A program made the translations under genes and the position numbers. Shown here in pieces: positions 33,358-42,050 of a stretch of 64,000 nt of DNA. The DNA is taken from positions 9,399 to 73,398 of the forward strand of contig CAZFSO010000004.1 in assembly GCA_964522095.1 (NCBI GenBank), given 5' to 3'. The stretch comes from UBA6054 sp964522095 (lineage in GTDB: Bacteria > Planctomycetota > Phycisphaerae > Phycisphaerales > UBA1924). The notes beneath the pieces were generated by a model. That model had not been told where the DNA came from. It was given only the letters and a program-made list of their open reading frames with translations, and ran no database searches. The first letter of the stretch is position 1. Every line of letters starts with the position of its first letter.

Positions 33358-35364
33358 ATGCCCGTCCTCGCCGCGACCAACCTGACGCTCGCCCATGGCC
33401 ACAAGACCGTGCTCGACGCGGTGTCGCTGTCGATCGAGCCCCGCGACCGCATCGGGATCGTGGGGCGCAACGGGGCGGGCAAATCGACGCTGATCAAGCT
33501 GCTTGCTGGCGTGTCCACGCCGGACTCGGGCGACGTGTCGCTCCAGCGGGGCGCCCGCATGGGCTACCTCGACCAGAACACGACGCTGGACCCGGGCGAC
33601 ACGGTCCGGTCGGCCGCGGCCCGGGCCTTCGAGGCGGCCCACGCCATGCAGGCCCAACTCCACGCCGTCTTCGACCGCATGGCCGACGCCGACGCGGACG
33701 AGTTGGACCGCCTGCTCAGCGAGCAGGCCCGGCTGGAGGCGGCCATCGAGGCCGCGGGCGGCCTGAGCACCGAGCACGAGGTCGCCAAGGTGCTCCACGG
33801 CCTGGGATTCGTCGACGCTCAGATGGACCTGGCGGTCTCGGCGCTGTCCGGCGGGCAGAAGGCCCGGCTCTCCCTGGCGCGGCTGCTGCTCGAGGAGCCC
33901 GACGTCCTGCTGATGGACGAGCCGACCAACCACCTGGACATCGACGGGCGGATCTGGCTCGAGAACTTCCTGGCCGACGAGTTCAAGGGGGCGGTCGTCC
34001 TGATCTCCCACGACCGCTACCTGCTCGACCGCGTCGTCGACCGCATCGTCGAGGTCGAGCACGCGCGGCTCATCGACTACCCGGGCAACTACGCCGACTT
34101 CCGGCGCATCCGCGCCGACCGCCGCATGACCCAGCACCGCGCCTGGGAAAAGCAGCAGGCCGAGTTCAGGAAAGAAGCCGCCTACATCCGCCAGTACAAG
34201 GCCGGGCAGCGCGCCAAGCAGGCCAAGGGGCGTGAGTCGCGCCTCGACCGAGCCAAGGAGTCCGCGCTCGAGCGCCCCGTGGAACTGGCCGAACTGCGGG
34301 TCACGCTGCCCAAGCCCGAGCGGTCGGGCGACGTCGTGATCTCCGCCCGCGACGTGACCAAGTCCTACCCCGGCGACGCCGACCGCCCGCCCACGGTGCT
34401 GTTCAAGAACCTCACGGTCAAGGTGCAGCGCGGCGAGCGGTGGGGCATCGTCGGCCCGAACGGGGCGGGCAAGACCACGCTGGTCCGCTGCATGCTCGGC
34501 CAGATCCCGCTCGATTCCGGCCAGGTCTCGCTGGGCGCCAAACTCGACATCGGCCACTTCGAGCAGCACCGGCGCGTCGACGACCCGGACCGCACGGTCA
34601 TCCAGCACGTCCAGGCGCGGGTCAAGGCGAGCACCAACCCGCCGGTGCTCCTGTCCGAGCAGGACGCCCGGAACCTTGCCGGGGCGTTCCTGTTCTCGGG
34701 AGACGACCAGGACAAGCCGGTGCGGGTGCTCTCCGGGGGCGAACTGGCCCGCGCCGACCTCGCCGCCCTGCTCGCCTCGTCCAAGAACCTCCTGATCCTC
34801 GACGAGCCGACCAACCACCTGGACATCCCCGCGGCCGAGCGGCTTGAGTCCCTGCTCGCCCGCGCCACCAGCGACCCCAAGACCGGCGAGACCACCGAGG
34901 CCCTGTTCCCCGGCACCGTCATCCTGATCTCCCACGACCGCGCGCTCCTCGACGCGGTGTGCGACCACCTGATCCTGCTCGACGGGCGCGGCGGGGCCCG
35001 CGTGTTCGCCGGGACCTACAGCGACGCCCAGCGCGCAGCGCCCGCGGCGCCCCCAGGCCTGAATCGCCCCGCCCCGGCGGGCAGGCCGTCCGGGCAGGCT
35101 CCGTCCCCCCGTGCCGTTGCCCCGCCCGCCCCGGCGCCGGCGAAGAAGGTCGAGAAGAAGAGCCGCTTCTCGTGGATGCCCCTTGACGCGATCGAGCGGC
35201 GCATGGGCGAGTGCAACGCCGAGATGCGCACCCTCGACACCCGGCTGGCCGACGCGGACGTCTGGAAGGACGCCGACAACGCCAATGCGCTGACCGAGCG
35301 CCTCGACGACCTCCGCGCGGAACTGGGGGAACTCGAGACGGAGTGGCTGCACAAGTCGTCGTGA
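33358..35364 (+). CDS. uup: ABC-F family ATPase (Uup-like)
   Basis: 668-residue ribosome-associated or DNA-repair-linked ABC-F protein with two ATPase cassettes. Cassette one: Walker A GRNGAGKST, signature LSGGQKARLS, Walker B VLLMDEPTNHLD. Cassette two: GPNGAGKTT, LSGGELARA, LILDEPTNHLD. The interdomain linker is basic and helical (REQ/KQ-rich). A proline/alanine-rich spacer leads to a C-terminal coiled coil (LTERLDDLRAELGELETEW), which is the mark of the Uup subgroup. No membrane segment. Start at the ATG at 33358, after the terminator. Confidence 0.92.
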   Translation: MPVLAATNLTLAHGHKTVLDAVSLSIEPRDRIGIVGRNGAGKSTLIKLLAGVSTPDSGDVSLQRGARMGYLDQNTTLDPGDTVRSAAARAFEAAHAMQAQLHAVFDRMADADADELDRLLSEQARLEAAIEAAGGLSTEHEVAKVLHGLGFVDAQMDLAVSALSGGQKARLSLARLLLEEPDVLLMDEPTNHLDIDGRIWLENFLADEFKGAVVLISHDRYLLDRVVDRIVEVEHARLIDYPGNYADFRRIRADRRMTQHRAWEKQQAEFRKEAAYIRQYKAGQRAKQAKGRESRLDRAKESALERPVELAELRVTLPKPERSGDVVISARDVTKSYPGDADRPPTVLFKNLTVKVQRGERWGIVGPNGAGKTTLVRCMLGQIPLDSGQVSLGAKLDIGHFEQHRRVDDPDRTVIQHVQARVKASTNPPVLLSEQDARNLAGAFLFSGDDQDKPVRVLSGGELARADLAALLASSKNLLILDEPTNHLDIPAAERLESLLARATSDPKTGETTEALFPGTVILISHDRALLDAVCDHLILLDGRGGARVFAGTYSDAQRAAPAAPPGLNRPAPAGRPSGQAPSPRAVAPPAPAPAKKVEKKSRFSWMPLDAIERRMGECNAEMRTLDTRLADADVWKDADNANALTERLDDLRAELGELETEWLHKSS

Positions 35365-35376
35365 CCGCGGGCCCGG

Positions 35377-35868
35377 TCAGGCCTTGAGGGCCACCGCCAC
35401 GCGTTCGACCGTTTCTCGCGCGTGCGCCAGCGAAGTGGCCCGCGACTTGCGCACGGCAGAGCGCCACGCGAAGGGCGCCGGGACCACCGTCAGGGGCAGG
35501 TACCAGACCCAGGTGTCCATCCACGGGGCCGAAGCCATCAGCCGCTCGTACCACACGAAGGTGTGCATGAACCCGTCGGTGATCGGCAGGCCGGGCCAGA
35601 CCGTCAGCACGAGGACCGCCGCGAAAATCCAGGGGGCTCTTCGCGGCATGTGCAACTCGAACGCCGCCCGCCCGTCGGCGGCGCGGACCAGCACCCGACC
35701 CTCGAACGGCGCGCCGTGGGCCGCGAACGACGCGTCGGCGCCGTTGACGCCTCCTGGTTCGTAGCCGGCGAGGTTGCCGCGCTTGGACATGGTGCCCAGG
35801 CGGGCGAGGAGCTCGTCGCGGGTCAGCGTGGTATCGACGGTGGCGATGTGGTTCTCGGTCGTGGTCAC
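35377..35868 (-). CDS. Hypothetical two-helix membrane protein
   Basis: 163 residues from a GTG at 35868, chosen because GGAGG lies 5 nt upstream; an ATG 24-27 bases earlier lacks a comparable site. Two hydrophobic helices are visible in the second half: APWIFAAVLVLTVWPGLPI and a stretch near MDTWVWYLPLTVVPAPFAW, with a short loop between them. No family recognised. It ends 12 bp from the convergent uup gene. Confidence 0.6.
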   Translation of the reverse strand: MTTTENHIATVDTTLTRDELLARLGTMSKRGNLAGYEPGGVNGADASFAAHGAPFEGRVLVRAADGRAAFELHMPRRAPWIFAAVLVLTVWPGLPITDGFMHTFVWYERLMASAPWMDTWVWYLPLTVVPAPFAWRSAVRKSRATSLAHARETVERVAVALKA

Positions 35869-35957
35869 TGGGCCCTCCGGGGGCTGCATCATGGCCGCGA
35901 ACCCGGCCCGCGTCCAATCGGCACGCGGCGTGCATCGAGTGGATCGGAGAATCTCTT

Positions 35958-36350
35958 GTGAGCCCGATCCCCTTCCATGCCGTGCAGGCCGCGCCGCCAC
36001 CGGGTGCGCACGAGGCGTCCGTGTTGCTTCCGGGCGACGCGCGGTGGGTTCTGGCAGCACGGGCGACGTTGGCCGCACAGCACGGGCCGGTGGGCGACGA
36101 AGCGCGCGGGCGCCTGACGGAATGGGCGGCGCGAAGGGGTATTCTGCCCATTCATGCGGCGTCCATCATCGCCATCGCCGAAGGCGCGGCCCGTCACGGC
36201 GGGCTGTCGGGCGCGGACGCCGAGGCCATCGCGCGCCTGCCCGCGCCCGGCGACCCGCGTGCCCCCGACCGCCTGGGACGGACGCTCCGGCTGGTGATCG
36301 GCGTGCAGGTCGTCGTCGCCGCGGTCCTGCTGGCGGCCCGGATGTCGTAG
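35958..36350 (+). CDS. Hypothetical small protein with C-terminal membrane helix
   Basis: 130 residues from a GTG start. Alanine-rich helical body, then one hydrophobic C-terminal segment (RLVIGVQVVVAAVLLAAR). Divergent from the two-helix membrane protein. Not recognised; coding potential rests on composition and the lack of a better frame. Confidence 0.5.
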   Translation: MSPIPFHAVQAAPPPGAHEASVLLPGDARWVLAARATLAAQHGPVGDEARGRLTEWAARRGILPIHAASIIAIAEGAARHGGLSGADAEAIARLPAPGDPRAPDRLGRTLRLVIGVQVVVAAVLLAARMS

Positions 36351-36440
36351 CCCCGAAAGGGGCGCTGTCAGTCGCCGCGGGTGGAGCGGAGCGGAACCCG
36401 TGGTTCGGGCGTCGTCGTTTGATCGCGGCCCCGGAGGGGC
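36350..36440. repeat. Cluster of three short hairpins, possible dispersed intergenic repeat
   Basis: Non-coding stretch with GCCCC-GAAA-GGGGC (36350-36363), CGGGT...ACCCG (36378-36400, loop rich in GGAGCG) and GCCCC-GGA-GGGGC (36428-36440). The first may help end the small gene, but there is no T run. The remaining bases to 36523 show nothing further. Confidence 0.35.
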
Positions 36441-36523
36441 GGAGGTGGACCTGTCATCCCCGAACTGACGCGCTTCATCCGCGACGGGTGGCTGTCGCCA
36501 CGCCCGGCGTGATGCCCTCATCC

Positions 36524-37945
36524 TCACGGGATCAGGTCCACGGCGATCTCGCGCTGCGAGCCGTCCTCGGCGAGGACGGTCATCGGGACGCGGGCGCCGG
36601 TCAGGAGGCCCCCGTCTGCCGCCGCGACCATGAACTCGTCGAACCCCGCCACCGGCTCGCCGGCGACGGCGACGATGGTGTCACCCGCGCGCAGGCCGGA
36701 CGCGGCCGCCGGCAGGCCGTCCCAGACCTGGACGACGAGCACGCCGCCGTCGGCTCCCGCGTCGGTCAGGATCGCCCCGAGACGGATCTGGGTCGGCTGG
36801 GCGAGGCGCTGGGCGAGCACCTGGGGGCGGATGGGCGCGAGGGTCACGGACAGGTCGACGAGGTCGCCGTCGCGCCACAGCCGGATCTCGACCTGCTCGC
36901 CGGGCCTGCCGGAACTGACGAGCGAACTGAGCGCCTCGGTGCTGAAGACCGGGCTGCCGCGCACGCTGACGATCACGTCGCCCGCGCGGACGCCGGCGCG
37001 GTCGCTCGGCCCGCCGGGCTCGACGTCGGCGACGCGGACCCCGGTGAGGGTCTGCCCCGTGTCGGTGACGACCCGGTCGAGCCCGTCGCCCGCCCGCCCG
37101 AACGAGATGCCCATGTAGCCGCGGGAGACGGCCCCGTGACGGATCAACTGGTCGACGATCGGCTCGATGGTGCCCAGCGGGATGGCGAAACTGATGCCGG
37201 CCGAGTCGCCGCCGGCGTCCTCGGGGCGGGCGCCGAGCGAGCGTGATGTGGCGATGGCGACGTTCATGCCGATCACGTGGCCGTCGCTGTTGGTCAGAGG
37301 GCCGCCCGAGTTGCCGGGGTTCACGGCGGCGTCGGTCTGGATGTAGTTGGTGTACCCCCCCGGGATCGACGACCCCGGCGCCTGGCGGCCAAGCCCCGAC
37401 ACCACGCCCTCGGACATCGAGAACTTGAAGCCGAACGGCGATCCGAACGCGAAGACCCGCTCACCGACGCGCGGCAGGCGGTCCTGGCTGCGCAACGCGG
37501 GGAACAGGTCGCGCCGGGGGCGTTCGACCTTCACGACGGCGATGTCGGTGTAGACGTCCGCGCCGACGAGCGAGCCGGTGGTGACCACGCCGTCGCCGAA
37601 CTCGACCGCCACGCGCCGGGCGCCCCGCACCACGTGGGCGTTCGTGACGACGTGGCCGAGGTCGTCGTAGACCCACCCCGCGCCGGAAGAGCCGAGCAGC
37701 CCGCGGCGCTCGCCGGTGGCCTCGATGTGCACCACGCTCGGGCCGACGGCCTCGGAGATGGCGGCCACCGCGTCGTCGATCTGGCGCAGGATGTTGTCCC
37801 CGGCCAGGTGCTGACGGGCGAGCAGGATGCGTGCGGACTGCTCGGCCAGGGCGTACCGGCGCAGCAGGCGCGGCGTGCCCACGATGAGCAGCAGCCCCGC
37901 CGCGACGAGCAGCAGCAGCGGGGTCACCGTCCGCAGACGCCTCAC
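36524..37945 (-). CDS. Membrane-anchored HtrA/DegP-like serine protease with two PDZ domains
   Basis: 473-residue trypsin-like protease. An N-terminal membrane anchor (TPLLLLVAAGLLLIVG, not clearly cleaved) places the enzyme in the periplasm. Catalytic triad: His in VVTNAHVV, Asp in VYTDIAVVKV, Ser in NPGNSGGPL. Two PDZ domains follow at about 285-370 and 385-470, with GVRAGDVIVSV and GLRAGDTIVAV as the repeated cores. The GTG start at 37945 overlaps the panB stop as GTGA, so the genes are translationally coupled, although no functional tie to pantothenate is known. Likely envelope protein quality control. Confidence 0.93.
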   Translation of the reverse strand: MRRLRTVTPLLLLVAAGLLLIVGTPRLLRRYALAEQSARILLARQHLAGDNILRQIDDAVAAISEAVGPSVVHIEATGERRGLLGSSGAGWVYDDLGHVVTNAHVVRGARRVAVEFGDGVVTTGSLVGADVYTDIAVVKVERPRRDLFPALRSQDRLPRVGERVFAFGSPFGFKFSMSEGVVSGLGRQAPGSSIPGGYTNYIQTDAAVNPGNSGGPLTNSDGHVIGMNVAIATSRSLGARPEDAGGDSAGISFAIPLGTIEPIVDQLIRHGAVSRGYMGISFGRAGDGLDRVVTDTGQTLTGVRVADVEPGGPSDRAGVRAGDVIVSVRGSPVFSTEALSSLVSSGRPGEQVEIRLWRDGDLVDLSVTLAPIRPQVLAQRLAQPTQIRLGAILTDAGADGGVLVVQVWDGLPAAASGLRAGDTIVAVAGEPVAGFDEFMVAAADGGLLTGARVPMTVLAEDGSQREIAVDLIP

Positions 37946-38865
37946 GGGCGTGTCTCCCGGCCGGAGGCGGGCTTGCCCGCGGCGCTCTGGGCGGGGTCGG
38001 CCTGCGCGCCAGACCGCATCGTGTAGCGCGACCCGCCGATCCGGTCGGTGCGCACGCGCTCGGCCCACTCGGCCCCGGCGGCTCGGATGCGCTCGCCGAG
38101 CGACTCGACCGGCTCGGCGAACCGCGGCGGGTGGTCGGTCAGCCCAAGCAGGTCGTGGACGACCAGGATCTGCCCGTGGCAGGCGGTGCCGGCGCCGATG
38201 CCGATCACCGGGACGCTCGTCGCCTCGACCACCTTGCGGGTGACCTCCTCGGGCACCGCCTCGACCAGGACGAGCACGGCGCCGGCGCGTTCCATCGCGA
38301 CGGCGTCACGCACGATCGCCGCCATCGCGTCCTCGGTCCGGCCTTGGGCGGTCGGGCCGCCCAGGACCGCGGTCGTCTGCGGGCGGAAGCCGACGTGGGC
38401 GCACACGGGCACGCCAGCGCGCGTCAGCCGGTCGACCAGCGGCGCGAAGGTCTCGTCGACCTCCAGTTTCACCACGTCCGCGAGGCCCTCGCGCATGAAA
38501 CGGGCCGCGTTGTGCATCGCGGCCTCCACCGAGGCGTGGTAACTCATGAAGGGCATGTCGGCCATCACCAGCGTGCGCGGCGCACCGCGTTTCAGGGCAG
38601 CGGTGATCTGGACCAGGAAATCCAGCGGCGCGTCGATGGTGCGTTCGAAGCCCAGCACGACCTGGGACGCCGAGTCGCCGGCCAGCAGCACGTGGACCCC
38701 GCCGCGTTCGAGCCACCGGGCGGTGGTGGCGTCGTAGGCCGCCAGGCAGGCGAACTTCTCGCCGCGCGCGGCCATGCGGCGCAGGGTCTTGAGGGTGACC
38801 GGCTCCCGCAGGGCGGCCACGCCGGGGCGGTCCGAACTGTCGGGGTTTGGGGGCGACAGGCTCAC
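37942..38865 (-). CDS. panB: 3-methyl-2-oxobutanoate hydroxymethyltransferase
   Basis: Ketopantoate hydroxymethyltransferase, first committed step of pantothenate/CoA synthesis, using methylene-tetrahydrofolate. 307 residues with a C-terminal tail beyond the usual length of about 270. Marks: CLAAYDATTARWLE, LLAGDSASQVVLG, MADMPFMSY, KLEVDE, AHVGFRPQT and VIGIGAGTACHGQILVVHDLLG. It overlaps the downstream protease gene by 4 bp. No panC or panD nearby. Confidence 0.95.
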   Translation of the reverse strand: MSLSPPNPDSSDRPGVAALREPVTLKTLRRMAARGEKFACLAAYDATTARWLERGGVHVLLAGDSASQVVLGFERTIDAPLDFLVQITAALKRGAPRTLVMADMPFMSYHASVEAAMHNAARFMREGLADVVKLEVDETFAPLVDRLTRAGVPVCAHVGFRPQTTAVLGGPTAQGRTEDAMAAIVRDAVAMERAGAVLVLVEAVPEEVTRKVVEATSVPVIGIGAGTACHGQILVVHDLLGLTDHPPRFAEPVESLGERIRAAGAEWAERVRTDRIGGSRYTMRSGAQADPAQSAAGKPASGRETRP

Positions 38866-38923
38866 GCGGGAGCATAGGGGGCCGGGCCCTGCGCCTCGCG
38901 CCCGCCGGCCTGGGGCCGGGGCG

Positions 38924-39925
38924 TCACGCCTGGCCGAAGAACGCCCGGTGGTGGGCCAGGATCTCCCGGCACCGCGACTCGTCCGGCTGGTCCCGGTCGT
39001 CGCCCTCCAGGAAGCACCCCCCGAGCACGAGCGCGTCGCGCCGCGGGAAGAGGTACTTGTACCCGTCGTGGACGATGTACCCCAGGGGCTGCGGCCGGAC
39101 CAGCACCAGCATGCCCCGGGCCGGGTACATGGCCGTGTCGCCGAACAGGTCGCGCGAGCCCATCGCCAGGCAGTTGACCACGACCGGTTCGGGCAACGCC
39201 GCGACCTCTTCGAGACGGGTGATCCGCCGGGTCTCGAAGATGCCGCCGAGCGAGCGGACCTCGTCCAGCAGCGCGGCCAGCAGGACCGGGGTGTGCATGA
39301 ACAGGGTGCGGAAGACCCGGCCGGGCTGGGGATGCGCCCCGACTGGCAGCACGTCCAACGGGACGGGGGCCGCGAGCGTGCCGTTGTTGAAGAACTCGGG
39401 CGAGTCGGGCGCGCCCTCGGGCTCGTAGACCGGCATCTCCTCGACGCCGAAACGCTCGGGAAGGGCCCGCAGGCCGTCGATCGACCGGCGCAGGATGGCG
39501 TGGAACCACGCCGTCCGCTCGGCCGTCCGGCCGAACTCGATCCCGGTGGGCAGCCAGACGGCCCCGGCGACCATGCTGACCGTCTCGGTCGCCGGACGCT
39601 CGGCGATCAGGCGGACCCGGCGTCCGGACTGGAGCAGGCGCAGGGCGGTCATCAGGCCGACCGCGCCGGCGCCGAGCACGGCGACGGGCTCGTCCGGCTC
39701 GGCGTGCGCGTCGACCAGGCGCACGACCTCGTCGGCCGTGCCAAGGCCGATGGTCACGCCGCAGCCGCCGTGGCCGTAGTTGTGGATGACAGTCTTCCCG
39801 CCCGCGTCGGAGCCGAGCGTCTCGGCCTCGATCCGCAGGCCGCCGCGTCGGCACGGACGCAGCCCGGCGACGGTGCGGAGCACGCTCGCGTCGCTCAGAT
39901 CGGGGACCGGCAGGGTCTTGACCAT
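38924..39925 (-). CDS. D-amino-acid-oxidase-like FAD oxidoreductase with circularly permuted order
   Basis: 333-residue flavoprotein. The FAD Rossmann motif VAVLGAGAVGLMTALRLL lies at residues 81-98, not at the N-terminus. Before it come GLRP (21-24) and TVIHNYGHGGCGVTIG (45-60), which in canonical D-amino-acid oxidases sit at the C-terminus. The chain ends with the DAAO-like LVLGGCFLEGDD and ILAHHRAFF, exactly where that missing C-terminal block would begin. This reads as a clean circular permutation. It probably oxidises an amino or imino acid with O2 or another acceptor. Located between panB and the YdjY-like gene, both on the same strand. Confidence 0.82.
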   Translation of the reverse strand: MVKTLPVPDLSDASVLRTVAGLRPCRRGGLRIEAETLGSDAGGKTVIHNYGHGGCGVTIGLGTADEVVRLVDAHAEPDEPVAVLGAGAVGLMTALRLLQSGRRVRLIAERPATETVSMVAGAVWLPTGIEFGRTAERTAWFHAILRRSIDGLRALPERFGVEEMPVYEPEGAPDSPEFFNNGTLAAPVPLDVLPVGAHPQPGRVFRTLFMHTPVLLAALLDEVRSLGGIFETRRITRLEEVAALPEPVVVNCLAMGSRDLFGDTAMYPARGMLVLVRPQPLGYIVHDGYKYLFPRRDALVLGGCFLEGDDRDQPDESRCREILAHHRAFFGQA

Positions 39926-39935
39926 GCGGTCAACG

Positions 39936-40667
39936 CTAGGTCGGATCCGCGGCCTCTTCGCCGGTTTTCTCCGGCTTTTCCAGCGCCGTGACGCGCACGA
40001 CCACCGGCGTGCCGACCTTCGGCACGCGCTCCTTGTCGGCGATCCACACCGGCTCGTCGACCGCGGCCTGCGGGCTCAGGTCCCACGCGGCGGCAATGAC
40101 CTCCGTGCCGAACCCGGTCAGGCCGATGATCGTGCCCGCCCGGTCGGCCGCGTAGCGGATGTCCCCGCCGTCGATCCGCGAGCCAGCGAAGACCAGCGCC
40201 CAGGCGTCGGCCTCAGGCAGGCGCTGGCCGGTCTCCTTGTGCACCGCCCAGGACGCCAGGTCCACGAACGCGCCGGGCTTGCCCTCCTCAACAACCGCCA
40301 CCTCGACCCGCACCCGCGGCCCCGCCGGCGCCTGGGCGGCCTTCGCGCCCTCCCAGCGCACCGGCCGGCCGGGTTCGAGCCCGGCCGCCAGCAGACCGGC
40401 GTGGATGACCGAGGGCGTCACCGTGGTGACGACCAGGGATTCGTGCTCGCGCGAGTCCGGCCCGGTCACCAGCAGTTCCAGGTACACCACCGGCGTCTGC
40501 GGGTGGCTCAGGTCGGCGCAGACCTCGCCGCGGAACTCCACGAAGCGCTCGCCGACGCGCACGCCGGGCAGCAGTTCCTTCGCGGGCGCGTCGGCGGCCG
40601 CGTCGGACGCCGGCGGCTCACCCGACGCCCACAGCAACGCGGCGGCGATCAGCGCGTGCGTCATCAT
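39936..40667 (-). CDS. Exported YdjY-domain protein
   Basis: 243 residues. A short N-terminal hydrophobic segment (THALIAAALLWASG) suggests export. The middle matches the YdjY-type domain often found in planctomycetes: FVEFRGEVC, TPVVYLELLVTG, SREHESLVVT and IHAGLLAAGLEPGRPV. Molecular function is unknown. Its ATG overlaps the murD stop as ATGA. Confidence 0.75.
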   Translation of the reverse strand: MMTHALIAAALLWASGEPPASDAAADAPAKELLPGVRVGERFVEFRGEVCADLSHPQTPVVYLELLVTGPDSREHESLVVTTVTPSVIHAGLLAAGLEPGRPVRWEGAKAAQAPAGPRVRVEVAVVEEGKPGAFVDLASWAVHKETGQRLPEADAWALVFAGSRIDGGDIRYAADRAGTIIGLTGFGTEVIAAAWDLSPQAAVDEPVWIADKERVPKVGTPVVVRVTALEKPEKTGEEAADPT

Positions 40668-42022
40668 CGTTCCGCTCCTTCCGTAGCCTGCCGGGCGAAG
40701 GCCTCGAACGCCCGGCCCCGCGCCTCAAAGTGCTCGAACTGGTCCCACGACGCGCACCCCGGGCTGAGCAGCACGGCGTCCCCCGGGCGCGCGTTCGCGA
40801 CCGCCGCCCGGACCGCGGCGTCCAGCGTTCCGCAACGCGACACGACCCCGGCCGCTTCCACCCGTTCCGCCCCGTCCGCGATGGCGTCGCCCGTCGCCCC
40901 GATCGTGTAGAGCCCGGCGGTGCGCGATGCGAGCGCCGAAATGCCCGACAGGTCGACCCGCTTGTCGTACCCCCCGCAGATCAGGTGGACGCGTCCCTCG
41001 CCGAGCGTGTGCCCCATCGCGTCGACCGCGAGGGCCGTCGCCCCGGGCACGGTGCTCTTGGAATCGTCGTAGAACCGGACCCCGTCGGCCTCGTGGACCA
41101 GGCGCAGGCGGTGGGGCAGCCCAGGGAAGGTGCGCACCGCGTCTTCGAGTCGGGACTCCTCCAGGCGGACGCCCGCGACCCGGTCGGCCCCCAGGCGGGC
41201 CGCGGTGACGGCCACCCGGGCGTTCCACGCGTTGTGCGCACCGGGAACCACGCAGCCCTCGACGCCCTCGCCCGGCCCGACGACGATCCGCTCGACGCCC
41301 TCGGCGGTGGGCCAGCCCGCCACCCCGTGCCCGAGCACCACGGCGTCCCCCGGACGCTGGTGGCTCAGCAGGCGTTCCTTGCTCTGCCGGTAGTGGCTCT
41401 CCGAGCCGTGCCAGTCCAGGTGGTTCGGCTCCAGGTTCGTCACCACGCCCACGCGCGGCGACCACGCCTCGGCCCCCAGCCAGTGCAGCATCGCGCTGGA
41501 CAGTTCGAGCACCACGACCGTCTTCTGCCCGATCTTCGCCGCCCGGTCGAGCAGAGACCCCCCGATGTTGCCGCCCAGGACGCAGTCCACCCCGCAGGCG
41601 CGGAGCGCGTGGTCGATCATCGCGCTGGTGGTGCTCTTGCCGGCCGACCCGGTCACGCCCACCACGCGATCTCTCCCCAGCAGGCGGACGGCCAAGCCGA
41701 TCTCGGTGGTCAACTCGATCCCCGCGGCCTGCGCCGCCCGGACGAACCGGTCGTCCCACGGACGCGGCACCGCGGGGTTGACGACGACGACGTCGGCCGT
41801 CGTGAAATCATTGACGCGGTGCTCGCCGAGGCGCAGTTCCACCCGCCCGCCCTCGACCAGGTCCTGGACCTGCGACACCGAGCCGGCCAGGCGATCGGCG
41901 GGGTCGCGGTCGGTCACCAGCACGTCCGCCCCCCGCTCGGCTAGCCAGCGCGTCACGCCAACGCCCCCGCCGAAGCGTCCCAGCCCCATCACGACCACCC
42001 GGCGTCCTTCGAGCGATTCCAT
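40664..42022 (-). CDS. murD: UDP-N-acetylmuramoylalanine--D-glutamate ligase
   Basis: Cytoplasmic Mur ligase adding D-Glu to UDP-MurNAc-L-Ala. 452 residues from the ATG at 42022, preferred over 42043 because a perfect AGGAGG lies 5 nt upstream. Marks: N-terminal VVVMGLGRFGGGVGV, ATP loop GVTGSAGKSTTSAMI, NLEPNHLDWHG, the DDSKSTVPGA segment and a late SPGCASWDQFEHFEARG. It is isolated from other dcw-cluster genes; priA is immediately upstream (stop at 42051) and the YdjY-like gene overlaps downstream. Confidence 0.95.
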   Translation of the reverse strand: MESLEGRRVVVMGLGRFGGGVGVTRWLAERGADVLVTDRDPADRLAGSVSQVQDLVEGGRVELRLGEHRVNDFTTADVVVVNPAVPRPWDDRFVRAAQAAGIELTTEIGLAVRLLGRDRVVGVTGSAGKSTTSAMIDHALRACGVDCVLGGNIGGSLLDRAAKIGQKTVVVLELSSAMLHWLGAEAWSPRVGVVTNLEPNHLDWHGSESHYRQSKERLLSHQRPGDAVVLGHGVAGWPTAEGVERIVVGPGEGVEGCVVPGAHNAWNARVAVTAARLGADRVAGVRLEESRLEDAVRTFPGLPHRLRLVHEADGVRFYDDSKSTVPGATALAVDAMGHTLGEGRVHLICGGYDKRVDLSGISALASRTAGLYTIGATGDAIADGAERVEAAGVVSRCGTLDAAVRAAVANARPGDAVLLSPGCASWDQFEHFEARGRAFEAFARQATEGAER

Positions 42023-42050
42023 GCCCGCCTCCTCGGCCGTCATCGGCCCC

